Source: Paracoccus onchidii (GTDB lineage: Bacteria > Pseudomonadota > Alphaproteobacteria > Rhodobacterales > Rhodobacteraceae). Taken from it: 64,000 bases of DNA. The notes below the pieces were generated by a model. That model was given only the letters and a program-made list of their open reading frames with translations, did not search any database and had not been told where the DNA came from. The position numbers and the translations under genes are program-made. Below, one piece after another: positions 1 to 9,201 of this stretch. The stretch lies in contig NZ_JAQBIE010000016.1 of assembly GCF_028294535.1 (NCBI RefSeq), forward strand, positions 1 to 64,000. The letters are read 5' to 3'. Position 1 is the stretch's first letter; every line of letters begins with the position of its first letter.

Positions 1-58
1 CGGTGATCTGCGCGACCGCGTCACGCTTGAACTCGGCGCTGAAATTGCCTTTGCCCAT
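1..58 (-). CDS. IS3-family transposase OrfA, partial (cut by window edge)
   Basis: The minus strand from 58 reads MGKGNFSAEFKRDAVAQIT, the typical N-terminus of the HTH-containing OrfA of IS3-family elements. A GAGGCCGAG ribosome-site-like stretch lies just upstream. The rest of the gene lies outside the window, so neither intactness nor the IS name can be judged. It is a different IS3 subtype from the element at 766-2039, whose OrfA begins MTKRKRYSAEF. Confidence 0.7.
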   Translation of the reverse strand, partial: MGKGNFSAEFKRDAVAQIT

Positions 59-687
59 CTCGGCCTCCTTGCCTCAAAATTAGGGAAGAAGGCGTCTACG
101 AATCTAGGGGCTATTCAAAAGCAAGCGCGAGAGCGACAATTGCCAGAACCATACCCACAGACTCTCCTCATGAGCGAGGGATCGGCGGGCGGGGGGCAGG
201 GCAGAACGTATGAGCCAGACGCGTATTTCGAAGCCACCCGCGCAAGGCGCGCCGGTTCCGATATCTGCTGCCAGGTCGGGATCAGTCAGGAGACTTTTCC
301 AGTGGAACGGTCCGGCTGTCGCTTTCGCACCACAGCGATCGGGTAACGCTGAAGGCGCCAGTCAACGAAAGCCGCGAGACACGCATTCTTGTTTTTACTG
401 CTGATCAACGCGTAAATCACCACGCATGGGCAGAGTTATCCGACATACATGGGCGCTGAAATCGATCAGGGTCTTTGCAAGACAGGTGACATTCGCTTCG
501 AGTAGGCTGATGCTTGCTACGACTAAGGCGCGGATAGAAAAGGCGCGAAGCGCGTAGACACAAACCATAGCAGCACTTCGCCCACTTTTGCAGACCCAGC
601 GACAATACCGGCTTTCAAACACCCCAGAAATTTGATCCTCAGCAAAATTCTTATCGGGTCACCCTCAGGTCTCAGGAGGGGAAGCAA
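59..687. other. Intergenic stretch without a supported gene
   Basis: About 630 bp between the two IS remnants. The first ~60 bp are probably the upstream end of the left IS, but its inverted repeat cannot be fixed without the other end. Only short overlapping open frames occur, and none has a good start, a ribosome site and recognisable protein sequence together. It may be a scar of former insertions. Confidence 0.4.
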
Positions 688-765
688 ATGCCGAAGCCGA
701 CACCATCGGATGACCAACCAGACGGCCAACCAGGCAACCTGATGGAGCGCATCGCGTCAGTGAGC
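688..765 (+). pseudogene. Start of a small gene interrupted by the IS3-type element
   Basis: An ATG at 688 follows a strong AGGAGGGG ribosome-binding site (674-681, 6-nt spacing). The frame encodes MPKPTPSDDQPDGQPGNLME and six more residues before the inferred left end of the insertion sequence at 766. Beyond the right end of the IS (2040 on) the same frame closes after 13 codons at a TAG. The gene product is not recognised. The strong ribosome site is what suggests a real gene once began here; the IS insertion explains its loss. Alternatively it is a chance start. Confidence 0.3.
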
Positions 766-788
766 TGGTCCGGGTTTTTTAACCAGTT
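766..788 (+). repeat. Left terminal inverted repeat of the IS3-type element
   Basis: The 23 bases read TGGTCCGGG-N7-ACCAGTT. The complementary strand of the right end (2039 to 2016) reads TGGTCGCGGG-N7-ACCAGTT. The two share TGGTC, GGG and ACCAGTT, with the same 7-nt gap between GGG and ACCAGTT and one extra base before GGG. This agreement places the ends of the element. Confidence 0.6.
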
Positions 789-822
789 TTCCGCCGGGCT
801 AAACTATAGCTTTGGTTTCACG

Positions 823-1980
823 TCAGGCGGCGATCTTCAGGTTCGGGGTCCGGCGACCATAGGCCTCGTCGGGCGTCAGCAACCCATGCGATGAGTGTGG
901 GCGTTTTTCGTTGTCGTAGCTGATCCAGGTGCCGATGCCGTTCCGGGCCTCAGCGCCGGTCTTGAGGGCGTACAGGTCGACGCATTCGTATTTGAGGGAT
1001 CGCCAGAAGCGCTCGATCATCCGGCTGTCGATCCTGCGACCGCGGCCGTCCATCGAGATCTTCACCCTGGCGTCGCGCAGGACGTCAGTGAAATCGGTGC
1101 TGGTGAATTGCGGCCCTGGTCGGAGTTGAATATGTCCGGCGGGCCGTATTTCGCCAGCGCCTCCTTCAGTGCCTCGGCGCAAAATCCCGCGTCCATCGCG
1201 TTCGACAGCCGCCGGCTCAGCACCTTCCGGCCGTGCCAGTCCATGGCGGCCACAAGGTACAGAAATCCGCCGCGCATCGGGATGTAGTTGATGCGCCTGC
1301 ACCAGATCTGATTGGGTCGGTTGATGAGCAAGTCTTTCAAAAGATATGGGAATATCTTGTGCGCCGGAGGCTTCTTGCTGGTTTTCGGCTCCTGGTAAAT
1401 CGGCCCCAGCCGCATGAACCTCATCAGCCGCCGCACCCGATGCCGCCCCATCGGCGCCCCTCTCGCTGCATGTGCCGCGAGCCGTATCAGGGCGTTTTTA
1501 GAAACTGCCGGTCGATGATTTCCATGAAGGCCAGGGTCTCTGCGCGTTCCCCGCGCGGGTGGCAGGAGAGGCTGGATCGCGCCGGCGACAGCAGGCTGCA
1601 CTGTTGCCGGACACTGGGATCGGAATGGTCCCGCCTTACGGCTTGCTGCCTCCAGTGCCGAGGATGAGACTGGAGGCTTGCGACAAAAAACGCGTTCCAC
1701 GACCAACTGGCCGATACTGGAGTGCAGCTTCTCGACATCCTTCTCGGAAATCGCCGGCTCGGCCGAGGCGGAACCGCCAAGCGCCGATGCGATGTTCTCG
1801 ATCACGGTGTTCGGCATGGCACTCGGACCGGTGGCGCGCCCATGCCTCATTCCAGCCGCTGATCATTGTCGGATGGACGCCGTATTTCTTGGCCAACCCG
1901 GCCGTCGTCAGCTCATCGCGAATGGCTTCAAGCGCAACCCTGGCCGTGAACTCTGCCGAATAGCGTTTCCGCTTCGTCAT
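823..1980 (-). pseudogene. IS3-family OrfA/OrfB transposase, multiply frameshifted
   Basis: OrfA starts at 1980 (MTKRKRYSAEFTARVALEAI) with an HTH segment ending in GVHPTMISGW. The sequence then jumps frame near 1840 (IENIASALGGSASAEPAISE) and again near 1690 (RFLSQAS). OrfB follows: GRHRVRRLMRFMRLGPIYQE, the integrase core, then another shift after the NSDQG motif into the frame ending RTPNLKIAA at 823. The first catalytic Asp, normally in WCADITYIP, is altered: this copy reads WCRRINYIP. The Asp of NSDQG and the final Glu (SRMIERFWRSLK) remain. In intact relatives OrfAB is made by programmed -1 frameshifting, but the number and positions of shifts here, plus the lost Asp, indicate a dead copy. 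Confidence 0.85.
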
Positions 1981-2015
1981 CCGGGGCATTCCGTCGTCAG
2001 GCGATAAAGCTTGGC

Positions 2016-2039
2016 AACTGGTCCGAAATCCCGCGACCA
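2016..2039 (-). repeat. Right terminal inverted repeat of the IS3-type element
   Basis: Partner of the repeat at 766-788, lying about 36 bp upstream of the OrfA start codon (1980, minus strand). It is imperfect, as expected for an old, inactive copy. Confidence 0.6.
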
Positions 2040-2040
2040 A

Positions 2041-2377
2041 CCTCTCCGATAATGGGTTGTGTGGTTTCGTCAGGGCGATAGACTGGCCCGGTTGGTATGG
2101 ATCTTTTGCATGGCCGCTCTATGATCAGAACACGCTTTACGTGCCATAACACAGCCTGTTTCCGGTTGGACCTTTGTACCGGATTTCGGATACGTGCCGG
2201 GAACCGCCCGATCCATGCCCTCGATATTCACGACCTTGATGGAATTAGAAGATGTGCGCAATCGAACAGGTTGGCACGCGACCTTTTTCGGGGTGTTCGC
2301 GCCGCTTAACCTCGACATGACATTCTTAGTTCGATGCGGCGGGCCTTGCCGCATGTGACCGCAAGGAAGGTGGCAGG
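2041..2377. other. Intergenic region upstream of the large exported protein
   Basis: About 337 bp with no supported gene. It should hold the promoter of the gene starting at 2378, but no clear -35/-10 pair or operator was picked out. Its base composition is more AT-rich than the coding regions around it. Confidence 0.4.
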
Positions 2378-5300
2378 ATGATAAAACCGGGACGTTTGAT
2401 CGCAGGTTTGTTCTTGTTGTTCTGGGCGAGTATGGCGGGGGCGCAGATCCGCGGCGAGGATGACATCGTCAAGACATTGTTTCTGGAAGCATTGCGCGCC
2501 AATCCTTCAAAACTCTCCGGGCAAGATGCTGAAAGCAGTCTGTATTTTACGCTGAATAGATTTGTTGATCCCGGAATATCAAAAACCTATGGCGAACTGA
2601 CCGAACAGCAGCAGCGCGAACGGCTGGATGAGGCCAGGACCTGGATTGCGACGCAGCTGCAAGATTCTTCAGTACTGCCGGTGGATATCGTGGTCAGCTT
2701 TCCCGCATCTTTGCAGCTCGCCAAGGACGGAACGGTTGGCCTTCGGATCTCTGCGCCGAAACGTTCCGCCATTTCTGGCACGCTAGAGGAACTGACCATC
2801 CGTGCGCCACTGCAAACGCCCCCGGTTCTGGTGCGTCCCGTGCAGCCGTTCGATCTTGGATCCCTGCAACCTGACGGGTCCGTAAGGGCGCAGCTTGAAG
2901 AGCTTGCGCAATCGCGTCGCGGTGTCATGGTGGTTGCGCGAATTACGATTCGGGAAATGGGCACGGTTCCGCAAAATGGCACTGCAACGGCCGGGGGCGT
3001 CGTGGCGGAGGTCGCACTGCACGAGACGACAGCGGTGGACAGGCAGCTTGTCGCGGGCGATCTGATCTGGCGTCTGCCCGATCCACCCACCGAGAACGCA
3101 GAGATCGAATTGACCGATATTGAACGGGTGCTGCGATTGCAAAAGCAGGATGGTGCCTATCAGGACCGAATGCAAAATGGCAATCGGCCGCTGATCAATC
3201 TGCTGCAATGGCGCGCCTTGGCCGATGTCCCGCTGGATGAAGTGATATCGCGACGGCTGAGCCCGGACCTTTTCTGGCAACTATATGGTGAATTCACGCC
3301 GCGCAGTTTGCAGGATGCGCTTATCCCTCCTGACCGGCTGGGCAGGGATCGGCGCGCGTTTGCGCCGACATTGAACGATATTGACATCCGGCAGGCCGAA
3401 GATGACGTTCTTCGTGCGCTTTGGCCTCAATTGCGGGGGGCCTTGCCAAATGGGCCGGTGCCGGTGGCCTCGACAGCTTCCTTTTCGTTGTCGGAATATG
3501 ACTTCACGCGTGGCGGGTTTTCGCTGAGTCTGCGCACCAATGGCTGGCTGGTCAGTGGACAATATCCAATTCTGACTGGTTTGCCCGATTTTCTCACTGC
3601 GCCGCAGGAACAGGCCACGACCTTGATGGATCGTATGACAGCGATCGATGGGGCCGGGCGTCGAAATGTGACATTGTACGCCCGGTTTGATCTAACGTCA
3701 CGCCAGGTCGATTTTCCGTTGGAAGGGCCGCTGCAACTTCCACAGATCGTGCCGGGCTTTGGTCTGCAAATGGCATCGTTGCACGCGGCAACGCAACATC
3801 CTGACATAGATTCCCTGATGCGAAACAAGCTGATGGATCTTGACCCGACAAAATATCGCGGACCCGAACGGCCGATTGCCGACCAGGACGAATTGGCGCA
3901 ATGGGCCGCGATCGCCGAAGATCCCGGCGCCCGGGGCGAGGATCTGATCGCGGCGGCGATGGCTGTGGCCGACGATCCGATGATTTTGTCGCAGGGCATG
4001 AATCGGCGGGGCCAGGTTGCGGACCCGCTGGCCAAGGCGCAAGAGATCGCGATGCCAGCTCGGCTGGTGCTGACAGGGCAAATGGATTTGTCCAAGGGGG
4101 CGTCCGGCTGGAGCGCAACGGATTTCAGATGGACCTATTCCAGCAATGAAAGCGGGTTGCTGGCACCGGATGTCGAACTGGCCGATACATCAATCCTGAC
4201 CGGTATCCAGCTGACATCCGAACAGGATCAGGCTTTGGCGGATATTGGTGGACGGGTGCAGTATCGCGCCACTTTTCAGCCCGTGACCGCGGCGATGAAG
4301 CGCCAGAATCCGGTGGTCTATCTGCAGCTGACCGAAGTGGCGTTGTTTTCATCGCGCAAGGATCAGACAGGTTTGCCACTGGTCCGGATCATGTTGAAAT
4401 CTGGGGACACGCCCGCCGAACAAGAGGCAGCAACTTCTCCTGTGCAGGCTCCGCAGCGGGTCGTTCTGGATCACGACTACCTGGACCTGCTTCTTGTGGC
4501 AGAATTGGGGGACGAGCTGGATGACGCCACGATGGATCGGATGCTGTTGGATCGATTGCACCGCGAGCTGCGCACGCAATTCGATACGGACCTGCCTTGG
4601 GGGCGTTTTTTTGACCCAATGCCACAGCGGCTGAACCGGGTCGAGCGCGCTGCGCTTGTCCCGCGTTTCCGCATTTGGCAAGAGGCCCGCGCCGCTGCTT
4701 TGCCCAAGGATGTCGTGATTGCTGTCGCCAACAGCTATTTGCAGGCGTCTTGCGGTGTGCAGGTCTATGCCGCGCCGTCACAAGTGAACAATTTTGGTCC
4801 GAATTCCCGCGCCCTGTTGGAAACGTTGAATTATGCCGAGGTGGCGCAATCGGTCGGCGCAACCTTGGCCGCCCTGGACCGGGTGGCGCGCAATGTGACC
4901 AATCGCCAACCGGTATTGGCAGACCGGCGGCTGGTCGAAATCGGTGGGCGACCGATATATGGGCTGCTGCGCACCGACCGCCATCCGGCGGCCTCGGCCT
5001 GTATCGGCAATGAACGGCTTGATGCCGTGACGGATGGGTTCGATGCCGCGCAAAGCGGCACCGCGGATGCGGTTGCGATATTGCATTCGCCGGTTCTGTT
5101 GCCCAACGAAAGCCGCCTTGCGGCGCAGACGCGCCATTACGCAAGACTACGTGAGGTGACGCTGCAACCGCCCGTCGATCGGGCACCGGCGGCAAGATCC
5201 CTTGGGGTCTTGCAGATCGATCTTGATGTGAGTGACAGCGTTTTTTACGGGCAGGATGCGCTGCCGCAACGCCATATCCCAAATCCTACCGGCAAACCTG

Positions 5301-6085
5301 TTCGCGTGCCGGTTGCCCAGGTGGCCGCTCAATCAGTCGCGCCGGCGCAGGCCCTCGACATCAAAGGGGTAACGCTGGCGTCGCCGCCAGACGTGATCGA
5401 AGGCGTGCTTGTGGCCCATGGGGCGATGCAGAGACGTTACTCTCAGGGTTTTACGCCCGAACTTGCGCCCGGTTCGATTCAGGGTCATGGCACATTGCCT
5501 GCGACCCAATTGGTTACTCAGGCCGATATGCTGATCGACAATGCCGCTGGCGAAGTGCTTTTGTCGCTGACGGATGCGCGGCTAGAGGAAGGAGCGCTGG
5601 GGTTTGGGCGATTGGCCGAATATAATTCCGCAGAGGTGTCTGCCGAAGGCGTGCTGGGTGCTGTCCTGAAGAAATACGGAGATCCCGCGTTTTCCGAGGA
5701 AACCCGGCGCGGGGGGCGGCCACTGGCCCGCTATGTCTGGGGGTTCAATCCGGCGATCTCGATGCCGCAATGCATGCCCGATTTGACCAATAGCGTAGGG
5801 CGGCAGATGCGCGAGGTATTGACCATAAACAGCAATGAGGATCGCGCGTTTCTGACCCTGGCCGAGGCATTGCCCTGGCCCGGTTTTGGTCCGGTCGCGC
5901 AGGGCGCGCCCGATTTTTCAAGCTGCCAGCCCATGATGGTCGTCGAGTTGGGCGCCTATGCGGACAAATTGCGGTTGGTGACATGGTTGCTTGACCCGTC
6001 CAGAATCCAGACACTTTCCTGGCAAGAAAAGGCAGCGCCAGACAAGACCGAGTTGATCGAGGGCGCTGCCGATATCGACCTATAG
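2378..6085 (+). CDS. Very large exported protein of unknown function (1,235 aa)
   Basis: The ATG at 2378 is preceded by AAGGAAGG. The protein opens with a clear Sec signal peptide (MIKPGRLIAGLFLLFWASMA, cleavage likely after GAQ), and no further convincing membrane segment was seen, so it is probably periplasmic or outer-membrane associated. The mature part is rich in Gln, Asp and Leu and has few cysteines (for example in ASCGVQ, MPQCMP and SSCQP), which could form disulfides. I see no catalytic signature and do not recognise the family. The frame is long and uninterrupted with normal codon use, so it is certainly coding. It stands alone between IS debris and a convergent MFS gene, so context gives no clue. 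Functions such as envelope structure or a secreted enzyme with an unfamiliar fold are open. Confidence 0.85.
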   Translation: MIKPGRLIAGLFLLFWASMAGAQIRGEDDIVKTLFLEALRANPSKLSGQDAESSLYFTLNRFVDPGISKTYGELTEQQQRERLDEARTWIATQLQDSSVLPVDIVVSFPASLQLAKDGTVGLRISAPKRSAISGTLEELTIRAPLQTPPVLVRPVQPFDLGSLQPDGSVRAQLEELAQSRRGVMVVARITIREMGTVPQNGTATAGGVVAEVALHETTAVDRQLVAGDLIWRLPDPPTENAEIELTDIERVLRLQKQDGAYQDRMQNGNRPLINLLQWRALADVPLDEVISRRLSPDLFWQLYGEFTPRSLQDALIPPDRLGRDRRAFAPTLNDIDIRQAEDDVLRALWPQLRGALPNGPVPVASTASFSLSEYDFTRGGFSLSLRTNGWLVSGQYPILTGLPDFLTAPQEQATTLMDRMTAIDGAGRRNVTLYARFDLTSRQVDFPLEGPLQLPQIVPGFGLQMASLHAATQHPDIDSLMRNKLMDLDPTKYRGPERPIADQDELAQWAAIAEDPGARGEDLIAAAMAVADDPMILSQGMNRRGQVADPLAKAQEIAMPARLVLTGQMDLSKGASGWSATDFRWTYSSNESGLLAPDVELADTSILTGIQLTSEQDQALADIGGRVQYRATFQPVTAAMKRQNPVVYLQLTEVALFSSRKDQTGLPLVRIMLKSGDTPAEQEAATSPVQAPQRVVLDHDYLDLLLVAELGDELDDATMDRMLLDRLHRELRTQFDTDLPWGRFFDPMPQRLNRVERAALVPRFRIWQEARAAALPKDVVIAVANSYLQASCGVQVYAAPSQVNNFGPNSRALLETLNYAEVAQSVGATLAALDRVARNVTNRQPVLADRRLVEIGGRPIYGLLRTDRHPAASACIGNERLDAVTDGFDAAQSGTADAVAILHSPVLLPNESRLAAQTRHYARLREVTLQPPVDRAPAARSLGVLQIDLDVSDSVFYGQDALPQRHIPNPTGKPVRVPVAQVAAQSVAPAQALDIKGVTLASPPDVIEGVLVAHGAMQRRYSQGFTPELAPGSIQGHGTLPATQLVTQADMLIDNAAGEVLLSLTDARLEEGALGFGRLAEYNSAEVSAEGVLGAVLKKYGDPAFSEETRRGGRPLARYVWGFNPAISMPQCMPDLTNSVGRQMREVLTINSNEDRAFLTLAEALPWPGFGPVAQGAPDFSSCQPMMVVELGAYADKLRLVTWLLDPSRIQTLSWQEKAAPDKTELIEGAADIDL

Positions 6086-6153
6086 TTCCGGTGACCTGCC
6101 CACCTGTCACGTATCGGTTTGGCATCACGGGGCGCAGTTGGGCAGGCCGGTCT

Positions 6154-7647
6154 TCATGACGTGGCATCAAGGTTCTGGCGAAGTTCGTTCGCCTTGCGCC
6201 AAATCACGAGGGCCGCCGCCATGACCAGCATAGCGGCAAGGGTTATGACGCCGACAAACGCGCGGTCAAATGCCGACATCGCAAGATCGATGACCTGAGC
6301 CCCCGTCGCGCCGCTGACCGCCCCGGCCGCAACAATCGCTTCGTCCAGACTGTCCGCCGCCGTGGCAGCCACGCCTGCCGGAACGATCATGGTGCGCGTG
6401 TAAATTGCGGTCATGACGCTGCCAAGAACTGCAATGCCAAGCGCACCGCCCAGTTCAAAGGACACCTCTTCTATGGATGCGGCCATACCGGCGCGGTTTT
6501 CGGGTGCCGACAGCATGAGCACGCTGGACGCGGCTGTCATGGCCGCGCCCACCCCAAAGCCCATGACCGCCAGCAAAGGCAGCCATATCCAGATCGCCGC
6601 GTTTCGCGTCAGCAAATACAACAAAAGCGCGATACCCGTCAGCGCCAGCGACCAGGTCAAGACGCGCGTCGATCCCAATCGGGGCAGGGCCAGACCTGTC
6701 AACGGGCCGGCCAGAAATGACGCGGCCGGTATCGGCAGGATCATCAGCCCCGCCTGAAGCGGCGAAAGCCCCATAACCAATTGCAGGCGTTGACTAAAGG
6801 CGAACTCGACCCCGATAAGTGCGGCGGACGCCACCAGTGCCGTAACAACCCCCGAGGTGAAGCGGATGTTGCGAAACAGGGCAAAGTCTATCAGCGGGCT
6901 GGCGCTTGCATATTGGCGGCGCAGGAATGCGCGCATGGAAATGGCCGAAATGGCAAGAACCAGTGCGGCGGCCAGCCATGACGGATCGCGTTTGCTGACC
7001 TCTTTGATGGCGTAAACCAGGCCGACCAGGCCCAGCATGATCTGGACCGAGCCGATCAGGTCGAACGGATGGGCATGTGACGGCCGCCTGTTCACCAGGA
7101 CGACGGCCCCAGCCAAAAATGCCAGAAGGACAATGGGCACGTTGATCAGAAAGACCGATCCCCACCAGAACCATTCCAACAGGAAACCACCCGCTACCGG
7201 CCCCAGGGCAGCCCCGCCCGAGGCGACGGCCGCCCAGATGCCGATCGCAAGGGCGCGTTCATTTTCGTCCGTGAATGTCAGGCGTATCAGTGAAAGGGTT
7301 GCGGGCATCATCATCGCCGCCCCGACGGCCAGAAAGACACGAGCTGCGATCAGAGCCGCGGGCGCAGGCGCAAACGCAGCCGCCAACGACGCAACGCCAA
7401 AGACCGCCAACCCTGACAGGAACATGCGCTTGTGACCGATCCTGTCGCCAAGTCCGCCAAGGCCGGGCAGCAACCCCGCGACGACCAGCGGATAGGCATT
7501 GACGATCCATAATTTCTGGTTTGCCGTCGCCCCCAGATCATGGGTCAGGCGCGGCAACGCGGTGTATAGAACCGTCATGTCGATCACGATCAGGAAAAGT
7601 GCGCTGGACACGATGGTCAGGACGAGCCAGCGGTTGCGGGCAGGCAT
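6154..7647 (-). CDS. DHA2-family MFS multidrug efflux pump (QacA/SmvA-like)
   Basis: A 497-residue inner-membrane protein with about 14 hydrophobic helices, the layout of the DHA2 (14-TM) drug:H+ antiporters. Helix 1 carries the family motif VIDMTVLYTALPRL; the MFS loop motif appears as GLGDRIGHKRMF, and motif C as GPVAGGFLLEWFWWG. The best overall resemblance is to QacA/SmvA pumps, which export quaternary ammonium compounds and other lipophilic cations. The ATG at 7647 has an AAGGA site. A TetR-type gene is divergent with an 85-bp gap, the usual arrangement for a locally repressed pump. The actual drug is unknown. Confidence 0.88.
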   Translation of the reverse strand: MPARNRWLVLTIVSSALFLIVIDMTVLYTALPRLTHDLGATANQKLWIVNAYPLVVAGLLPGLGGLGDRIGHKRMFLSGLAVFGVASLAAAFAPAPAALIAARVFLAVGAAMMMPATLSLIRLTFTDENERALAIGIWAAVASGGAALGPVAGGFLLEWFWWGSVFLINVPIVLLAFLAGAVVLVNRRPSHAHPFDLIGSVQIMLGLVGLVYAIKEVSKRDPSWLAAALVLAISAISMRAFLRRQYASASPLIDFALFRNIRFTSGVVTALVASAALIGVEFAFSQRLQLVMGLSPLQAGLMILPIPAASFLAGPLTGLALPRLGSTRVLTWSLALTGIALLLYLLTRNAAIWIWLPLLAVMGFGVGAAMTAASSVLMLSAPENRAGMAASIEEVSFELGGALGIAVLGSVMTAIYTRTMIVPAGVAATAADSLDEAIVAAGAVSGATGAQVIDLAMSAFDRAFVGVITLAAMLVMAAALVIWRKANELRQNLDATS

Positions 7648-7702
7648 GATTAGATCCTTGCGGGTGCGGTATGGGAAAATGCGAAATCAGCTGCTAATAT
7701 AA

Positions 7703-7714
7703 ATACAGTCGTAT
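7703..7714. promoter_or_regulatory. Candidate TetR operator between the MFS pump and tetR-type gene
   Basis: ATAC-N4-GTAT (ATACAGTCGTAT) is a short dyad in the 85-bp divergent promoter region, about 20 bp upstream of the regulator start. TetR-family repressors bind such dyads, but this one is short. It is offered as the best candidate only. Confidence 0.3.
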
Positions 7715-7732
7715 CGTAATGAAAGGGGAGAA

Positions 7733-8281
7733 ATGGCCGGGCGACCACGCAGTATTGACCGAGACAAGGTTCTGGATGCCGCCGAGCAGTTGGTGGTGAC
7801 AACCGGTGCATCAGCCCTCAGCTTTGATGCTGTGGCCAAGGCTGCCGGCATCACAAAAGGGGGGGTGCAATATGCGTTTGGCACGCGTGATCGGCTGATT
7901 CAGGCCATGATCACCCGTTGGGGCGACGCATTTGATGCCGATGTTGCCGCGCGCACCGGACCCGATCCCGAACCGCGCGCCTTGATCCGGGGCCATCTGG
8001 AGGCGACGCGCGATGCCGACGATGCCGAGAATTCGCGTTCGGCTGCGATGATGACGGCGTTGTTGCAGCATCCGGGCCAGCTTTCGGACACACGCGCATG
8101 GTACAATGCGCGCCTTGACCGCCTTGACCTGACCGACCCTGATGACCGGCGAATGGCTTTGGCGTTCCTGGCGGGCGAAGGCGCGTTTCTGCTGGCGGCT
8201 TTCGGATTGATCGATCTGACGGAAACGCAGTGGAAGGCGCTATTTGACGATATGATATCGGGGTTGACTACCCGCCCTTGA
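7733..8281 (+). CDS. TetR/AcrR-family transcriptional repressor
   Basis: A 182-residue protein with the TetR N-terminal helix-turn-helix: RDKVLDAAEQLVV, then SFDAVAKAAGITKGGVQYAF, and TRDRLIQAMI leading into the ligand-binding half. The ATG at 7733 follows a GGGGAG site. It is transcribed away from the DHA2 efflux gene and most likely represses it and itself until an efflux substrate binds the C-terminal domain. The effector cannot be read from sequence. Its 3' end faces the GntR gene at 8453 with a 171-bp gap. Confidence 0.9.
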   Translation: MAGRPRSIDRDKVLDAAEQLVVTTGASALSFDAVAKAAGITKGGVQYAFGTRDRLIQAMITRWGDAFDADVAARTGPDPEPRALIRGHLEATRDADDAENSRSAAMMTALLQHPGQLSDTRAWYNARLDRLDLTDPDDRRMALAFLAGEGAFLLAAFGLIDLTETQWKALFDDMISGLTTRP

Positions 8282-8452
8282 CGCGGCGCGGGCAAACAAG
8301 GCGATTGCGTGTCCCGGTGAGCACTGGGCAGGTAGGTCTGTCACCTATTCCAGCACGTTCGTATGGCTCGTCTGGCGGCCGGATTGCCCCGGCGGCCGCG
8401 ATCTTTGGCTGAATGAACTCGCATGTCAGGACGGGATGTGACCCCTTGCGGC

Positions 8453-9160
8453 TCAGTCCTGCTCAGGCTCGACGCCCTTGGTCAGCGCGGGATATTCCCT
8501 GAGGACATCAACGATAAGTTTGTGGGCCTGCATCATCATGGCTTCGGTATCCGACCGCGCGCCTTCGACGTCCCGGTCGCGCATGCGGTCGAGGATGCGG
8601 CTGAGATTTGCCGTCGAGCTTTGCTGCATTTCCTTGCTGTAGCGATGTGCGAAATAGCGATAGCGCATCGCCTGTTTCTCGATCGCGCGCAATATGTTTT
8701 GCAGCGTCGCATTGCCGGTGATGCTGTGAAGGCGTTCGAAATAGGCGATATTGGCATCAAAGAAGCCCGCAGCATCATCCGTCGCAAGCGCGTCTTTTAG
8801 TTGTTTGACGGTATCGGCGAGATAGTCCAGATCGTCTTCTGTCGCGTTCTCGGTCGCCAGGGTGGCGGCGATGCTTTCCAGAGGAATTCGCACAGCATAG
8901 ATTTCATCGACATGCCGGTAGGACATCGGGGTCACCCGGACGCCGCGGCGCTTGTGACGCACGACCAGACCAGTTGCCTCAAGTTGGCGAAACGCCTCGC
9001 GCACGGGGGATCGGCTGACATCAAATTCAGCGCAGATTTGCTGTTCCGTCAGATGCGTGTCAGGTTCGAATTCCAGCCGGATGATGCGGCTTTCGATAAT
9101 ATCGGCCAGTTCCAGGCCCAGCACGTCCGGCAGCTTTGGCCGCCCAGTCTGGCTGTTCAT
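8453..9160 (-). CDS. GntR-family regulator, FCD (FadR-type) subgroup
   Basis: 235 residues. An N-terminal winged helix (LTEQQICAEFDVSRSPVREA, then FRQLEATGLV) is followed by an all-helical FCD effector domain with the usual metal-binding His/Asp pattern (DANIAYFERLH, HRYSKEMQQS). FCD regulators typically sense organic acids and repress uptake and catabolic genes. It lies 42 bp downstream of tctA on the same strand, so it is probably the last gene of the TTT operon. It is the obvious candidate to bind the three TGTATACA palindromes at 13527, 15769 and 23529, since this half-site type is common in the subgroup. The ATG at 9160 has an AAGGAAGGG site. Confidence 0.9.
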   Translation of the reverse strand: MNSQTGRPKLPDVLGLELADIIESRIIRLEFEPDTHLTEQQICAEFDVSRSPVREAFRQLEATGLVVRHKRRGVRVTPMSYRHVDEIYAVRIPLESIAATLATENATEDDLDYLADTVKQLKDALATDDAAGFFDANIAYFERLHSITGNATLQNILRAIEKQAMRYRYFAHRYSKEMQQSSTANLSRILDRMRDRDVEGARSDTEAMMMQAHKLIVDVLREYPALTKGVEPEQD

Positions 9161-9201
9161 TATCCCTTCCTTCCTATTCGTTCAAATCCCGAAGGAAAAA
9201 T

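Larger units (their letters stand above)
766..2039 (-). mobile_element. Degenerate IS3-family insertion sequence, about 1.27 kb
   Basis: Imperfect terminal inverted repeats at 766-788 and 2016-2039 bracket OrfA/OrfB transposase remnants read on the minus strand. The length (about 1,274 bp) fits an IS3-family element. No clear target-site duplication was found, which fits an old insertion. The transposase carries several frameshifts and has lost a catalytic Asp, so the copy should not be able to move itself. Confidence 0.75.

Noticed and set aside
8345-8405. GC-rich partial symmetry between the tetR- and gntR-type genes as a bidirectional terminator
   Set aside because: The GGCCGG/CCGG-type pairings do not extend into one consistent stem and there is no T-run.
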